A DNA stretch of 64,000 bases from Insolitispirillum peregrinum (GCF_042665255.1 NZ_JBHTCD010000017.1); one strand, 5' to 3'. Counted from the stretch's first letter, positions 27,626 through 37,194 are shown. A program made the numbers and translations. Notes: generated by a model not told the origin, from the sequence alone.

Positions 27626-29605
27626 ATGTTTTTTCGCTCGATTTCATTCAAAAAATCAGAGTTTATTAATTTATATGTCAGAGTAAACTATGGAATCCTT
27701 GTCTCATTGATATTTTATGTTTTCTTTTATTTCCGGGCAATGTTGTTCTATGTTCGGGTCTATGATGCTCTGGTTTACTGTGCAGTCATGTTGCTCTTTT
27801 CACAGGTTATATCACTTGCCCTGTCGGCGCTGATTTTCCTTGTGTTGAAGTCGATCAAGACGTTCTTTCACAAGAAGAATATTTTCGAACACGCCTATCC
27901 TGTTGTCTCTGCAATCAGCTGGGGGTTGGGGTTTACGACCTTTGTGATCGTGATGGACAGGATTTTCATTAACCAGAAATTCCTGTCCGTGCTGCACATT
28001 TCCGAGCTTGTCCGGCTTGCGGCTGAAATTGGCCTTGGCGTGCTGATCGTGGGCGGTTCCGTCCTCAGGGCTGTCAAACAGGCCCGCAAGCCTCAGGATT
28101 CCGGGCAAACCGGGCAAGCCGATGGGGCCGGGCAGGATGACACCTCTGTCGGACGCCGCATGTTCATGGCCTCGGCAGCCTCGGCGGTCGCCGTGGCGAC
28201 CATCGGTGCCGATATTGCCAGAAAGAAAGGCTTTGCCCTGGAGGTCAAGGAGGCAAAGACGCCGAACCGCAATTTCCTGCTGGTGACCTTTGATGCCCTG
28301 ACAGCCGAAGACATGTCTACCTATGGCTATTATCTGGGAACCACGCCCAATATTGATGCCTTTGCCAAATCTGCCGATGTTTACAATAATTTTTATGCCT
28401 GCTCGACCTTCACCACGCCGGGCATTGCGGCCATCCTGACCGGCCGCTATCCCTCGCAGACCCAGACCTATCAGTTGGGGAGCATGCTGTACGGGGAAAA
28501 CGTCTACCGCACACTGCCCGCCCTGCTGAAGACCGAGGGGTACAGGACGGCGTCGGTTTTTGCCAATCCCTATGCCATGCGGCTGATGGGAACAACGCAC
28601 GGGGCCTTTGACCGCATTGTCTGTCCGTCCCAGATCGGTATGGGACAGTTTCCGCCACCGGAAATCCTCGCCACACCGGGCATCCCCGATGTGATGGACC
28701 TGAACATGCGCCTGCTGACCGTCACCGGTCTGGCCGTTCCGGGGTTGCGGCAGCGGGAAACACTGGAACCACCGGCCGAGACCTTTGCCGCGGCCAAGGC
28801 GATGCTGTCCGAACTGAAAGAACCGTTCTTCGTCTGGATTCACGTCATGGCCCCCCATGCGCCCTATCTGCCGTCCGAAGGGTTCCGCTATAGCTTCCTG
28901 GCTCCCGGCCAGTTCGACAGCCGTCAGGACATGCTGCATCCCCGGGTGATGGAGCGGAGCAAGGGAGCGGTCAGGATCAAGGACGATATTGCCAAGGTTC
29001 GTCTGCGCTATGATGAATGGATTTTGCAGGCTGACAGCGCCTTTGGCGATTTCATGGCCTTTATGGACTCGTCCGGTCTGTCGGCCAACACGGTGACGAT
29101 GGTTTCGGCAGACCATGGCGAGGTCTTTGACAAAGGCAACTTCGGCCATGGTGGCGACGAATTCCACCGGTCGCTGATCCATATTCCGATGATCCTGAAA
29201 GCGCCCGGCCAAACCACTGGTCGCCGGATCAATGCCGTTGCGGATCAAACGTCGATTGCACCGACCGTGCTTGATTTTGCCGGATTGCCGAAACCGGCAT
29301 GGATGGCGGCTCCGTCGTTGCGGGCGGTGGCGGCGGAGCCCGCCGCACAGGCTCCGGCCGGTCTGGCGATCAATCAATATTTCGAGCAGAACAGCAGCTT
29401 CAAGCCGGTGACGACCGGCAAGCTGGGGGCAATCAGCGACGGCTTCCAGTATGTGCGTGATCTGGACAGCGGCAAGGAAAGCCTGTACCCGCTGGAGTCC
29501 GGCATCGGCGCGGCGGACGAGCACGAGGTCGGTGGCGACATGCGGTTGGTGCTGGAGAAGATCCGCCATTCGCTGCAGGAAAAACTGCCTGAAATCAAGC
29601 TGTAG
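27626..29605 (+). CDS. Membrane-anchored sulfatase-fold / phosphoglycerol-transferase-like protein
   Basis: This 659-residue protein has four to five hydrophobic segments (residues ~20-45, 48-78, 92-112, 125-150), a short linker, then a twin-arginine-like stretch (GRRMFMASAASAVAVATIGA, ~177-196), and an alkaline-phosphatase-superfamily domain. Metal-site landmarks are LLVTFDALTAEDMSTYGYY (Asp ~223) and VSADHGEVFDKGNFGHGG (Asp/His ~496). In the segment aligned with the sulfatase C-x-P-S-R motif it reads T-T-P-G-I (from residue 263), so the formylglycine cysteine is missing and a threonine takes its place, as in LtaS and phosphoethanolamine transferases. A transferase or phosphodiesterase role at the outer face of the membrane is therefore favoured. 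The sulfotransferase gene follows after 10 bp. Its first ~200 bp are AT-richer than the rest. Confidence 0.8.
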   Translation: MFFRSISFKKSEFINLYVRVNYGILVSLIFYVFFYFRAMLFYVRVYDALVYCAVMLLFSQVISLALSALIFLVLKSIKTFFHKKNIFEHAYPVVSAISWGLGFTTFVIVMDRIFINQKFLSVLHISELVRLAAEIGLGVLIVGGSVLRAVKQARKPQDSGQTGQADGAGQDDTSVGRRMFMASAASAVAVATIGADIARKKGFALEVKEAKTPNRNFLLVTFDALTAEDMSTYGYYLGTTPNIDAFAKSADVYNNFYACSTFTTPGIAAILTGRYPSQTQTYQLGSMLYGENVYRTLPALLKTEGYRTASVFANPYAMRLMGTTHGAFDRIVCPSQIGMGQFPPPEILATPGIPDVMDLNMRLLTVTGLAVPGLRQRETLEPPAETFAAAKAMLSELKEPFFVWIHVMAPHAPYLPSEGFRYSFLAPGQFDSRQDMLHPRVMERSKGAVRIKDDIAKVRLRYDEWILQADSAFGDFMAFMDSSGLSANTVTMVSADHGEVFDKGNFGHGGDEFHRSLIHIPMILKAPGQTTGRRINAVADQTSIAPTVLDFAGLPKPAWMAAPSLRAVAAEPAAQAPAGLAINQYFEQNSSFKPVTTGKLGAISDGFQYVRDLDSGKESLYPLESGIGAADEHEVGGDMRLVLEKIRHSLQEKLPEIKL

Positions 29606-29615
29606 GGGATAACGG

Positions 29616-30668
29616 GTGCAGAACGAAAAAGCCGTGCTGAACCTGAACAGCGCAGCATGGCGCAATCTGGCAGGCTACGGCGTAACAAAGGGGCGGGGCC
29701 TGTTTGTGCGCAGGAGGGTGATTGCGCCGCTGTTGTCCCTGTGTGGCCGGATGCAGCAAGGGCTGTTCCGCGAGCAGCTACAGGCGCTGTCGTCTGATGC
29801 CGCTGCTGATCGTCCTCTGGTGATTACCGGCCACTGGCGGTCGGGCACCACCCATTTGCACACCCTGCTGTCCCTTGATCCCCAGTTTACCTTCCCGACT
29901 ACCACCGGTTGCATGAACCCGCACTCGTTCATGCTGGGGGCGGGCAAGGCAGCAGGTGCGGCGGTCAAGCGTCCGATGGACGAGGTGATGATTGCAGGAG
30001 ATTCGCCACAGGAAGACGAATTTGCCCTGCTGGCGATGGGGGCCCGCTCGCCTTATGAAGCCTTGCTCTATCCGCGCCATCTGACCGATGCCTTGGCGCT
30101 GGCTGACCCTGACGATTTGAGCGAGCCAGAGCGCCGGGCCTGGCAGGAGGCGTTTCTGTTTTTCACCCGGGCGACCTCGTTGCTGGGGGGAAAGCGACCG
30201 GTGGTGCTTAAATCCCCGACCCATACCGGTCGGGTCGGTACCATCGCCGCCCTGCTGCCGCAGGCCCGCTTTGTGATGATCCGGCGCAATCCGCAGGAGG
30301 TGTTCGAGTCCACATTCCGCATGTGGCGCTCGATGTTTGACCTCTACGCTCTTGGTGCGCCGCTGGCCGATGATGACTTGCGGCAGGTGATTCTGGATAA
30401 CCGGGTGGTCATGGAACGCAAGTTCGCCGCTGCTGCCGCCCGCCTGCCGGCAGGACGGCTGGCATACGTCGATTACGAGCGGCTGGTGGCTGATCCGCTG
30501 CCCGAGCTTCACGCCCTGTATCAGACCTTGGGGCTGGACAGCAGCTTTCTGCACACGCAGGCGCTGGCCGACAAGCTGGAACGTGATCGCAGCTATACGG
30601 CCCGCCGCGCACTGCCGCCCGCTGACTGGCAGCGACGGGTGGAAAATGTCTGGACAGAATTTTTCTGA
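29616..30668 (+). CDS. Sulfotransferase family protein
   Basis: The 350-residue product has the 5'-phosphosulfate loop ITGHWRSGTTHLHTLLSLDP (residues ~68-87) and the 3'-phosphate-binding segment RFVMIRRNPQEVFESTFRMW, so it should transfer sulfate from PAPS to an acceptor. The pattern fits the bacterial group-3 sulfotransferases. A GTG start at 29616 is preceded by AGGGGA, which begins at the stop codon of the sulfatase-fold gene, so the two are cotranslated from one transcript. The acceptor, perhaps a lipid or surface glycan modified together with the membrane neighbour, is inferred only. Confidence 0.87.
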   Translation: MQNEKAVLNLNSAAWRNLAGYGVTKGRGLFVRRRVIAPLLSLCGRMQQGLFREQLQALSSDAAADRPLVITGHWRSGTTHLHTLLSLDPQFTFPTTTGCMNPHSFMLGAGKAAGAAVKRPMDEVMIAGDSPQEDEFALLAMGARSPYEALLYPRHLTDALALADPDDLSEPERRAWQEAFLFFTRATSLLGGKRPVVLKSPTHTGRVGTIAALLPQARFVMIRRNPQEVFESTFRMWRSMFDLYALGAPLADDDLRQVILDNRVVMERKFAAAAARLPAGRLAYVDYERLVADPLPELHALYQTLGLDSSFLHTQALADKLERDRSYTARRALPPADWQRRVENVWTEFF

Positions 30669-30737
30669 CTTTCCATAATCCCGGGCCCTGCAGGTCATCA
30701 CCGGATGGTGATTAAAACAGATGAAACGAGCAGCAAA

Positions 30738-30947
30738 ATGATCAGGTCTGCGTTTACACTGGCTGTGCTGCTGTTTTTCACCATGGCCGTTGGTCATCCG
30801 GCATATGCCTACATTGATCCCAATACCGGCGGGCTTTTACTGCAAATCCTGACACCAATTCTGGGGATCATCGTCTTTTTCTGGCGGCGGGTTCTGTCTA
30901 TCGGCAGGCAGATTGTGGACAAGCTGTTCGGGCGCAAGTCTGTCTGA
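30738..30947 (+). CDS. Small secreted or membrane protein with YIDPxTG motif
   Basis: A 69-residue product. The start at ATG 30738 gives a clean signal peptide (MIRSAFTLAVLLFFTMAVGH, then PAYA) followed directly by YIDPNTGGLLLQ, a motif I recognise from small proteins found beside sulfatase-fold and sulfotransferase genes. One membrane segment (ILTPILGIIVFFWRRVL) and a basic tail follow. An in-frame ATG at 30705 would add 11 polar residues in front of the signal peptide and is less likely. Function unknown; position suggests it belongs to the sulfatase-fold/sulfotransferase operon. Confidence 0.7.
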   Translation: MIRSAFTLAVLLFFTMAVGHPAYAYIDPNTGGLLLQILTPILGIIVFFWRRVLSIGRQIVDKLFGRKSV

Positions 30948-30974
30948 CACGGGTCGATCACGACTGCGGGCAAG

Positions 30975-31006
30975 GCGAGGGGATCATCTCCCTTCGCCCT
31001 GTTTTT
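30975..31006 (+). terminator. Terminator of the sulfotransferase operon (inside direct repeat copy 1)
   Basis: ggcgagggga/tcccttcgcc stem (30975-30999, with one G-T wobble) is followed by ctgttttt (30999-31006). It is 28 bp beyond the small-protein stop and also lies within the island-flanking direct repeat. Confidence 0.65.
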
Positions 31007-31048
31007 ATCCCCGTTACTGTACCATGCCGTCTTCGAACTCCTCGTGCG
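30975..31048. repeat. 74-bp direct repeat, left copy (island boundary)
   Basis: Identical to 39676-39749 at 72 of 74 positions (mismatches at 30993 and 31020). It contains, on the minus strand, a stop codon and the last ten codons (HEEFEDGMVQ) of the MFS transporter gene plus its terminator hairpin. The complete gene is beside the right copy. The mismatch at 31020 is synonymous (valine codon). Confidence 0.9.
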
Positions 31049-31246
31049 TAATTGCTCACGTTGCTGGCAAAATGGGTTGCGCGGAGGCTCCAAATATGGG
31101 TCATCGTATGGATGCCTCCCTGCCCCTGCGCTATCTCCTGAGCGACTCTTATGCCAATGGCTGAAACGACTAACTCTCGTTAATGGGCTTGGGCTTGGGG
31201 GCTCTGCGTGATTCGCTCTATCTTGTAGCGTTTCACAGAGGGGACT

Positions 31247-31866
31247 ATGCCGCCAGCAGTGATGGTGACGCGGACGGAGTATACAGCAGCCGATCTTCGG
31301 CGCGAGGCAGGGCGGTCGCGGGATGGGAAGGCTGCGCGGCGGATGCTGGCAATCGCCCTTGTTCTCGAAGGTGCCTCCCGGGACGATGCGGCCCGCGCCT
31401 GCGGGATGGACCGGCAGACTCTGAGGGACCGGGTGCATCGCTTCAACGGGCAGGGCCTCGCCGGTTTGTCCAACGACACCACGAAGGGCGGGAGACCGCC
31501 GCAGCACTGGTCCTGCCAACAGTCAACATCGAAGCCATGACCCTGCATCTGGCCGAAATCAGCCGCCAGGTCGCTCCGGATGCCCACGCCATCCTTATTA
31601 TTGACGGTGCAGGGTGGCACAAGACCGGCGGTGCGCTGGTGGTCCCGGACAACATCACCTTGCTGTCGTTGCCACCCTACGCCCCGGAATTGAACCCGGT
31701 CGAAAACGTCTGGCAATACCTTCGCCAGAACGCCCTCAGCCACCTCGTATGGAAAAGCTACGAGGACATCGTCGATGCCTGTTGCCGTGCGTGGAACGAT
31801 TTCATCGCTACACCCAGCCGCATCCGGTCAATCGCATCGCGCCAGTGGGCGTCAGTCAGTAGTTAA
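31247..31866 (+). pseudogene. IS630-family transposase remnant (internally deleted)
   Basis: The N-terminal helix-turn-helix part is in one frame (31247 to about 31500: LRREAGRSRDGKAARRMLAI, 'DDAARACGMDRQTLRDRVHRF'), and the C-terminal DDE part is in another (from about 31503: ILIIDGAGWHKTGGALVV, 'LSLPPYAPELNPVENVWQYL'). The join after GGRPP skips the middle of the catalytic domain, with the first DDE aspartate region lost, so it is non-functional. GAGGGGAC stands before ATG 31247. The 200 bp between the left direct repeat and this start hold no gene I could recognise. Confidence 0.85.
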
Positions 31867-31869
31867 AGC

Positions 31870-32340
31870 CGTTGGTATGAGAAAGACGCTCTTCTGACGG
31901 AGCAGGCGGCATTGATCGAGTGCATGGCGGCCAGGATCGCCGAGCTTGGGGCGGCTGTCGGCAATCCGAAAAAGACCTCGTCCAATTTGCATGCGCCACC
32001 GTCAAAGGATGGCCCGGGCCGAGAAAACCGGAAGCCTCAGCCCTTGGAAAGCCGCGCCCCTCACGTCTTGGCGTATCGCGCCCGTTGACCGGAACCCCGG
32101 ACAAGACCGAGTGCCGGATCACCGAGATCTGCCCGCATTGCGGAGCGGCTACGCCCGAAACAGGGCAGCGCTGCCGCTGCGGCGAGTGCTATCGGGCCGA
32201 GGCTCTCGCCGGCATGGCGCCGGGGACGCCGTTCGGGTCGGGCAACCGCTCGCTGCTGCTGTATCTCCATATACAGCCATCATGTTGGCTTCGAGCGCCT
32301 GTCGCGGATGCGCAGAGAATTGTTCGGCCTGACCATCTTA
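31870..32340 (+). pseudogene. IS66-family transposase (TnpC) N-terminal remnant
   Basis: Pieces of an IS66 TnpC are spread over three frames. They are EQAALIECMAARIAELGAAV (about 31900-31960) with a degenerate 'SSNLHAPPSKDGPGR', the zinc-finger part ITEICPHCGAATPETGQRCR (about 32118-32180) leading to GTPFGSGNRSLLLYLH, and FERLSRMRRELFGLTI (about 32285-32335). At least two frameshifts and loss of the whole catalytic region make it a pseudogene. The remnant ends where the AT-rich sequence begins. Confidence 0.75.
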
Positions 32341-32341
32341 T

Positions 32342-32606
32342 TTTTGATATGCGATAAAATACATTCTCTTCTCTACCTATTAAATCACTTTGCAGGTTTA
32401 ATTTTTATCAGGCATACTACCCATAGGGTATGTTGATTCATGTATGAAGTCCTGTTTCTTTTTTCGAAAGAGATCGTGTCGCAAATGCCTCGCTTCACCC
32501 CGTCTGCTGCTCTGTTGTCTATGCAGGGTGGATAGTGAATTGAAATGTATTGTGTAATATAATTCATTAATTATATTCTGTGTACAGAAAAAGGAGTTTT
32601 TATTCC
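32342..32606 (+). promoter_or_regulatory. AT-rich upstream region of the dynamin operon
   Basis: No gene was seen in these 265 bp. A TACCC-ATA-GGGTA palindrome lies at 32418-32430 and could be an operator. A candidate sigma-70-type promoter is TTGTGT (32550-32555), 16-bp spacer, TATATT (32572-32577). AAGGAG at 32591-32596 is the ribosome site for ATG 32607. Promoter assignment is by eye only. Confidence 0.35.
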
Positions 32607-34925
32607 ATGAATACCAGCATTAGTGATGCTCTGTCATTCAGGTCAGAGAAAATAATAACATCTAAGGATTATCTAAGTAGAACAAAGATTTTATTTGATA
32701 AATTTGGTGGGGATGAGCTTAAGTCAACTCATGCTCGTTTTGATGAGCTCCTTGATGCGTTGGAATCTGATGCGGTTCGTCTCGTGGTGATTGGGGAGTT
32801 TTCCCGAGGGAAATCCAGTTTGGTTAATGCGTTAATGAATATTGACTTGCTGCCTACGGCGCAACAAGCAACAACGGCTGTTAACACTTTTATTAAGGCT
32901 TTGCCTCCCGGGCGAACAGAGCGGTTTATCCGGGTTCATTTTCAAGATGGCCGGCCACCTCAGGATGTTTTGTGGGATGACAGTGAGGCATTGGCGAATT
33001 GGGGAGTGGAGGGTGGCCGAGAGCTCGCGAATGCACGCGATGCACTGGATCATATTGAGGTCTGTATGGATCATCCTTTATTGAATAAAGGGTTGGTTAT
33101 TATTGATACTCCGGGCTTGGAGTCTGTTGTAAAGTGGCATGAGAATGTTACGCGTCGAGCAATTGCGGGCGCTCATGTTGCATTGTGGATGCAATATGCC
33201 CCTCAGCTGGGGGGTAATTCTAGCGAATGGAATTTTCTGACTGATACAATAAGAAGTAATTTCAATAAATTCATAACAGTCATTAACTGGTGGGATACTG
33301 TCCTTAATCCACAAGATTTGCATGACCAGAGAAAGTCAGAGGCTGATCGCGTTAGAGACAAGATGAATATTGTCCGCGAGAATTTCAAAAAATACATTGG
33401 AGATGGTGAAGATTGGCGCACACTTACCAGTGATAGTAATCTAATGGGTGTTAGTGCTCTTTGGGCATTGAGAGGTGATCCTGATCAGAAGAAAAAATCA
33501 GGAATAGATAATCTGTCTAATCGTATTGCCGAAATGCTTTCCACAAATGAAGCATTTGATCAAATCTATATTAAGCCATTGAAGCAGCTCTCGGTTATTC
33601 AATCAGAGTTGGCTCGGAGTTTGGATGAAGAGCTACGCCTGATAGATACCGATAAGAGTTTGGTGGATCGTAATAGGGATTTGGAACGTCTGGATAGAGA
33701 AATTCAGATGACAAATGATGAGCGTGAACGAGCGCGGCGTGAATCCAGATTAGAACATGATAATAATAGTGCATTTTTTATTGGTGAGGTTACATCTCTC
33801 TTGGTGAATCCTCTGCTGGAGTTGAAGGCAGATATTGATAGTGCCATCGACGATCATTACATAGAATCCTTAATGAAAAAAAATTCTGGTCGTATAGGAT
33901 TGCCAAAAAATCTTGAGGAAAAATTAGACAATACATATAGTGAAATAAATAATATTTGGAAAATTCAGAAAGAAAATATTTCTCATTCTTTATTTGAGTG
34001 TAGATCTAACTATACCAAGCAAATGGAATTGAATGCAAGTGTGATTGCATCAAATATATTTGACTTATCAATCAATATAAATAAAATAAATATTGACTTT
34101 GATATTGATTTATCAAGTATAGAATCGCATAATATTGAAATTATGAATTTAAATAATAAGCTTTTTGATTGCAGGAGCCAGCTTGAGGGTTTGCAGGAAC
34201 AAGAAGATGATTTGATTGGGGATGCTCGCCAAAGAGAAATGGCTAAAATTCTTGCTACTCAAGCGTTGGAACGTGCAGAACGGCAAAAGGCTCAGCTTGG
34301 TCGGCAGCCTCATCCTGGTGTGAAGCTGGAAACGCGCACGAAAGAGGGGGGACTCTGGAGTAGCGATAAGCAGTACACGGTTGAAATACCCGATAATAGT
34401 AATGTCAATCAGTGGAATGAAGATCGTAAAAAAATAGAAGAGGTGCTATCTAGTAAAGAGAAAATTGTTGAGAAAATTATTGCAGAAGAGTTTGAAAAGA
34501 CAGGACAGCGTATTAAACTGGAGATTGCACAAAAAAAGGCGAAAAAAGAATTATCCAGAATTGAAAGAGAGTATGCTGATAAAGAAAAAATATTCAATGA
34601 AGTGAAGGCCAAAGCGGTTGTAAATCTTAGGGATAATCTTGTGAGAAATACATCAGGTAAAATTGAGTCTGTGGTTAAGGATATAAACTCTCAATCTGGT
34701 GATGCCATCCGTAAAATTTTCAACGATCATTTTTTATTGATTGATCGTTGTATTGAAGAGCAATTTATTGAACCTTTAAATGCGCAAAAGGCTCAGCGTG
34801 CGCAGGTTCATTTATTGCTGCAGCAGGAACAAACGCATATTGATAGCCGTAAGGCCGAATTGCGTCAGGCCAAAGAAGATATCGCCATTCTGCAGGCCAT
34901 GACCTGCCAGTCCATGAATCTTTAG
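32607..34925 (+). CDS. Dynamin-like large GTPase A
   Basis: A 772-residue protein, starting at ATG 32607 behind AAGGAG; an upstream GTG at 32580 has no such site. The GTPase domain shows G1 GEFSRGKSS (63-71), a G2 threonine in QQATTAVNTF, G3 DTPGLES (167-173) and, at the G4 position, TVINWWD (224-230), which replaces the usual N/TKxD lysine. The rest is mostly helical and charged, with long predicted coiled coils around residues 340-420 and 590-720 (KEKIVEKIIAEEFEKTGQRI). This is the layout of bacterial dynamin-like proteins, which bind GTP and remodel or tether membranes, often as pairs of different subunits. It is the first gene of the island operon; the next gene begins 10 bp later. No membrane segment is evident in this subunit. 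Confidence 0.85.
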   Translation: MNTSISDALSFRSEKIITSKDYLSRTKILFDKFGGDELKSTHARFDELLDALESDAVRLVVIGEFSRGKSSLVNALMNIDLLPTAQQATTAVNTFIKALPPGRTERFIRVHFQDGRPPQDVLWDDSEALANWGVEGGRELANARDALDHIEVCMDHPLLNKGLVIIDTPGLESVVKWHENVTRRAIAGAHVALWMQYAPQLGGNSSEWNFLTDTIRSNFNKFITVINWWDTVLNPQDLHDQRKSEADRVRDKMNIVRENFKKYIGDGEDWRTLTSDSNLMGVSALWALRGDPDQKKKSGIDNLSNRIAEMLSTNEAFDQIYIKPLKQLSVIQSELARSLDEELRLIDTDKSLVDRNRDLERLDREIQMTNDERERARRESRLEHDNNSAFFIGEVTSLLVNPLLELKADIDSAIDDHYIESLMKKNSGRIGLPKNLEEKLDNTYSEINNIWKIQKENISHSLFECRSNYTKQMELNASVIASNIFDLSININKINIDFDIDLSSIESHNIEIMNLNNKLFDCRSQLEGLQEQEDDLIGDARQREMAKILATQALERAERQKAQLGRQPHPGVKLETRTKEGGLWSSDKQYTVEIPDNSNVNQWNEDRKKIEEVLSSKEKIVEKIIAEEFEKTGQRIKLEIAQKKAKKELSRIEREYADKEKIFNEVKAKAVVNLRDNLVRNTSGKIESVVKDINSQSGDAIRKIFNDHFLLIDRCIEEQFIEPLNAQKAQRAQVHLLLQQEQTHIDSRKAELRQAKEDIAILQAMTCQSMNL

Positions 34926-34934
34926 GAGGTTCTT

Positions 34935-37181
34935 ATGCCTAATACTATTTCTTTGGAAAATGAGCTTGATTCCTTGGTTCCTGATTATTTACGGACAACG
35001 GTCTCTAGGTTATCTGATGATGTTTTGTGCCCTCAATCCCCTTTGCAGGTAATGCTTCTTGGTGCATTTTCTGTTGGTAAGAGCAGTCTCCTCAATATGC
35101 TTTTGGGAGAGGAATGGTTGCCCTCTTCTCAGGAGGAAACGACGGCCCTGCCAACCATGATTGAATATGGAGATGAATTATCTCTAAGACTGATTAATGT
35201 TGATGGTATGGAAAACAATATTGATAAAATTATATTTTCACAATCTGTGGTTAATGCGCCTGATGCTGTCGCTTGCGCTGCCCTGTCATTGCCAATCCTT
35301 TGGCTAAAGGGATTGTCAATTGTTGATTTGCCGGGCTTGGGTAGTATCAGCTCTTCCAACCGCTCTCATACACAAACCAGGATCCAGCAAGCAGATGCAG
35401 TGCTGTATCTCCTGAATCCTCGAGGCCCCACGCGTGAAGATATAGATGTCCTGAGGCAGGTACGGCAAGGAGGGAAACGAATTAAGGTTCTGGTTGCTCG
35501 TTGGGACGAAGTTGAAGCTGCCGTAAACCGAGGGGAAAAGGCTTTACCTTTGGGTGAGTGGGCAGCAGTTATTGAGGAACAGGCTAATTTAAAGGTGCGT
35601 TTGGCACCGGCTTCTCGTCATGGCGTTGGTCGAGAGGAAATCATAGAATTTCTGCAGCGTGCTAAAGAGGATCTTGCTGATATTCGTGAGCGTAGATTCC
35701 GCGCAGAGCTGAAACCTGTTCTGGAGAATGCACTGGGAGTCAATGCTGGAAAGCAGGCTGCTTGTCAGGTCGATACAGAGCAGGACGCTCAGGCTTTTCA
35801 TGAAAAAATGATGAAGCATAAGCAAGGTCTATCTGATGCAAAAGCTGATTTGTATAATCAGCGTCTCCGTGAACAGAATGAAATTGATGATAAGGCGAAA
35901 AACAAGATAAAAATATTGAAGGATGATCTTTTTGATAAAATTCAAACTTATACAAATTCTATTAATGATGAAGCAGAGTGGGATAATTTTATATCTTCTG
36001 GAAGCCGCCTTCTTACGGATGCAGTTGCTGAGAGTGCATCATTTTTGTCCGATCTATCCCGTAGGTATGGCGCTTTAGATCTTCCTGAAGATTCTGTGGT
36101 GTCTTTGAATCTTCGATTGCCGGCTACAAAGGCTATTGATGTCAATGATTTCATTGATATGGGGCGTCTTGCTCAGCTGGAGGAGGCATTGGAGCATTAT
36201 CGCGCGGAAGTAGCGAAGGCTGAACATAAGCTGGTCGCTTTGCCGGATTCTGGAGATGGTCAAGCTGATCAGCAGCTGGCTGGTCTGCTGGTTCAGCGTG
36301 ATGAAGTTATGCTGCAGCCGATCACTCGTGAGGAAGCTACTCCTTCTAACTGGAAGGTACTTGGTCGAATTGCAGGCGAAATTGCTGATGTGGGGTTGGT
36401 CTACTTTAATCCCCTGACTGCAGGTCTTAAGGTTGGTTCTCTTTTGGGGAAGGTGCCTGCCCTGGGTCAAGGACTGGATGTAATTTCTAAAGTAAGTAAT
36501 GAAATACAACCTGTGGTACAAGGTACTTTGAAAGTAGGTCAGGATCTGGTGCAAAATAATGCATCTTCTCCGGCGGCCAGGATTCTTGGAAAATTGCAAA
36601 AAGTATCTTTAAGTTATTGGGGAGAGTATTTCGGATCCATGATGGACGATGCTCATCCAAAGAAAATTGTTGTCGATGAAGATGCCAGAATAAAGCAAAC
36701 GCAAGATCTTGCTGTCATTGATGAGAAGATACAAGCTGCTCGGCGGGCCTTGGATAAAGCACAGGATTTGGCAAATGAGCGGCAATTGACCGGCTGGGCT
36801 TTAGAGCAGAGCCAGAGAGAGCTTAAGCGTCTTGAGCAGCAGGTAGCAGATCAGGAACGGACAGCAGAAGAGGCATATCAGAAAGTTAAGGTTTTGAATG
36901 AGGAGCATAGAAAGAAAGATCTCCAGAGGATGGCGGAGCGGGCTCAGAGTCACTGGCTACGTTCTTTTGAGAAGAAAACATCAGCAATGATTGTATTGTT
37001 GATGGGGAATGTGAAATCCTATTGGGATAATCAAGTGGATAGCGTTCTTCAACAATCTCTGAATGAAATTGAGATGATGGAGAGTCAATCCAAAGCTGCG
37101 GCAGCTGATAAAAAGGCATCTTTGGAGCAGCTTCGAGGGGAAGCGCTTTTATTGGAGCAGGCATTAAAATACTTGAGGTAA
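34935..37181 (+). CDS. Dynamin-like large GTPase B with hydrophobic paddle
   Basis: A 748-residue protein. GTPase motifs are G1 GAFSVGKSS (43-51), G2 EETTALPT (67-74), G3 DLPGLGS (131-137), and VARWDEVE at the G4 position (187-194), again without the standard N/TKxD. Helical segments follow, then a hydrophobic, glycine-rich stretch at about residues 475-540 (IADVGLVYFNPLTAGLKVGS, LLGKVPALGQGLDVISKV), well placed to be a membrane-inserting paddle, and a C-terminal coiled coil. TAGGAGG, which overlaps the stop codon of gene A, is its ribosome site, so A and B are likely made in fixed ratio. A tandem pair of unlike dynamins recalls LeoA/LeoBC- and DynA-type systems. Confidence 0.85.
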   Translation: MPNTISLENELDSLVPDYLRTTVSRLSDDVLCPQSPLQVMLLGAFSVGKSSLLNMLLGEEWLPSSQEETTALPTMIEYGDELSLRLINVDGMENNIDKIIFSQSVVNAPDAVACAALSLPILWLKGLSIVDLPGLGSISSSNRSHTQTRIQQADAVLYLLNPRGPTREDIDVLRQVRQGGKRIKVLVARWDEVEAAVNRGEKALPLGEWAAVIEEQANLKVRLAPASRHGVGREEIIEFLQRAKEDLADIRERRFRAELKPVLENALGVNAGKQAACQVDTEQDAQAFHEKMMKHKQGLSDAKADLYNQRLREQNEIDDKAKNKIKILKDDLFDKIQTYTNSINDEAEWDNFISSGSRLLTDAVAESASFLSDLSRRYGALDLPEDSVVSLNLRLPATKAIDVNDFIDMGRLAQLEEALEHYRAEVAKAEHKLVALPDSGDGQADQQLAGLLVQRDEVMLQPITREEATPSNWKVLGRIAGEIADVGLVYFNPLTAGLKVGSLLGKVPALGQGLDVISKVSNEIQPVVQGTLKVGQDLVQNNASSPAARILGKLQKVSLSYWGEYFGSMMDDAHPKKIVVDEDARIKQTQDLAVIDEKIQAARRALDKAQDLANERQLTGWALEQSQRELKRLEQQVADQERTAEEAYQKVKVLNEEHRKKDLQRMAERAQSHWLRSFEKKTSAMIVLLMGNVKSYWDNQVDSVLQQSLNEIEMMESQSKAAAADKKASLEQLRGEALLLEQALKYLR

Positions 37182-37194
37182 GGTTTTTGTTTCT

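Noticed and set aside
31014..31048. Second MFS gene or a short peptide at the left direct repeat
   Set aside because: Only the last ten codons and stop are present; it is a duplicated 3' end.
31920..32357. Separate small zinc-finger protein (CPHC...CRC)
   Set aside because: The cysteines fit the N-terminal zinc-binding part of IS66 TnpC, and flanking frames carry the rest of the same transposase.
32385..32567. 60-residue minus-strand frame in the AT-rich promoter region
   Set aside because: No ribosome site, no recognisable features, and it covers the likely promoter of the dynamin operon.
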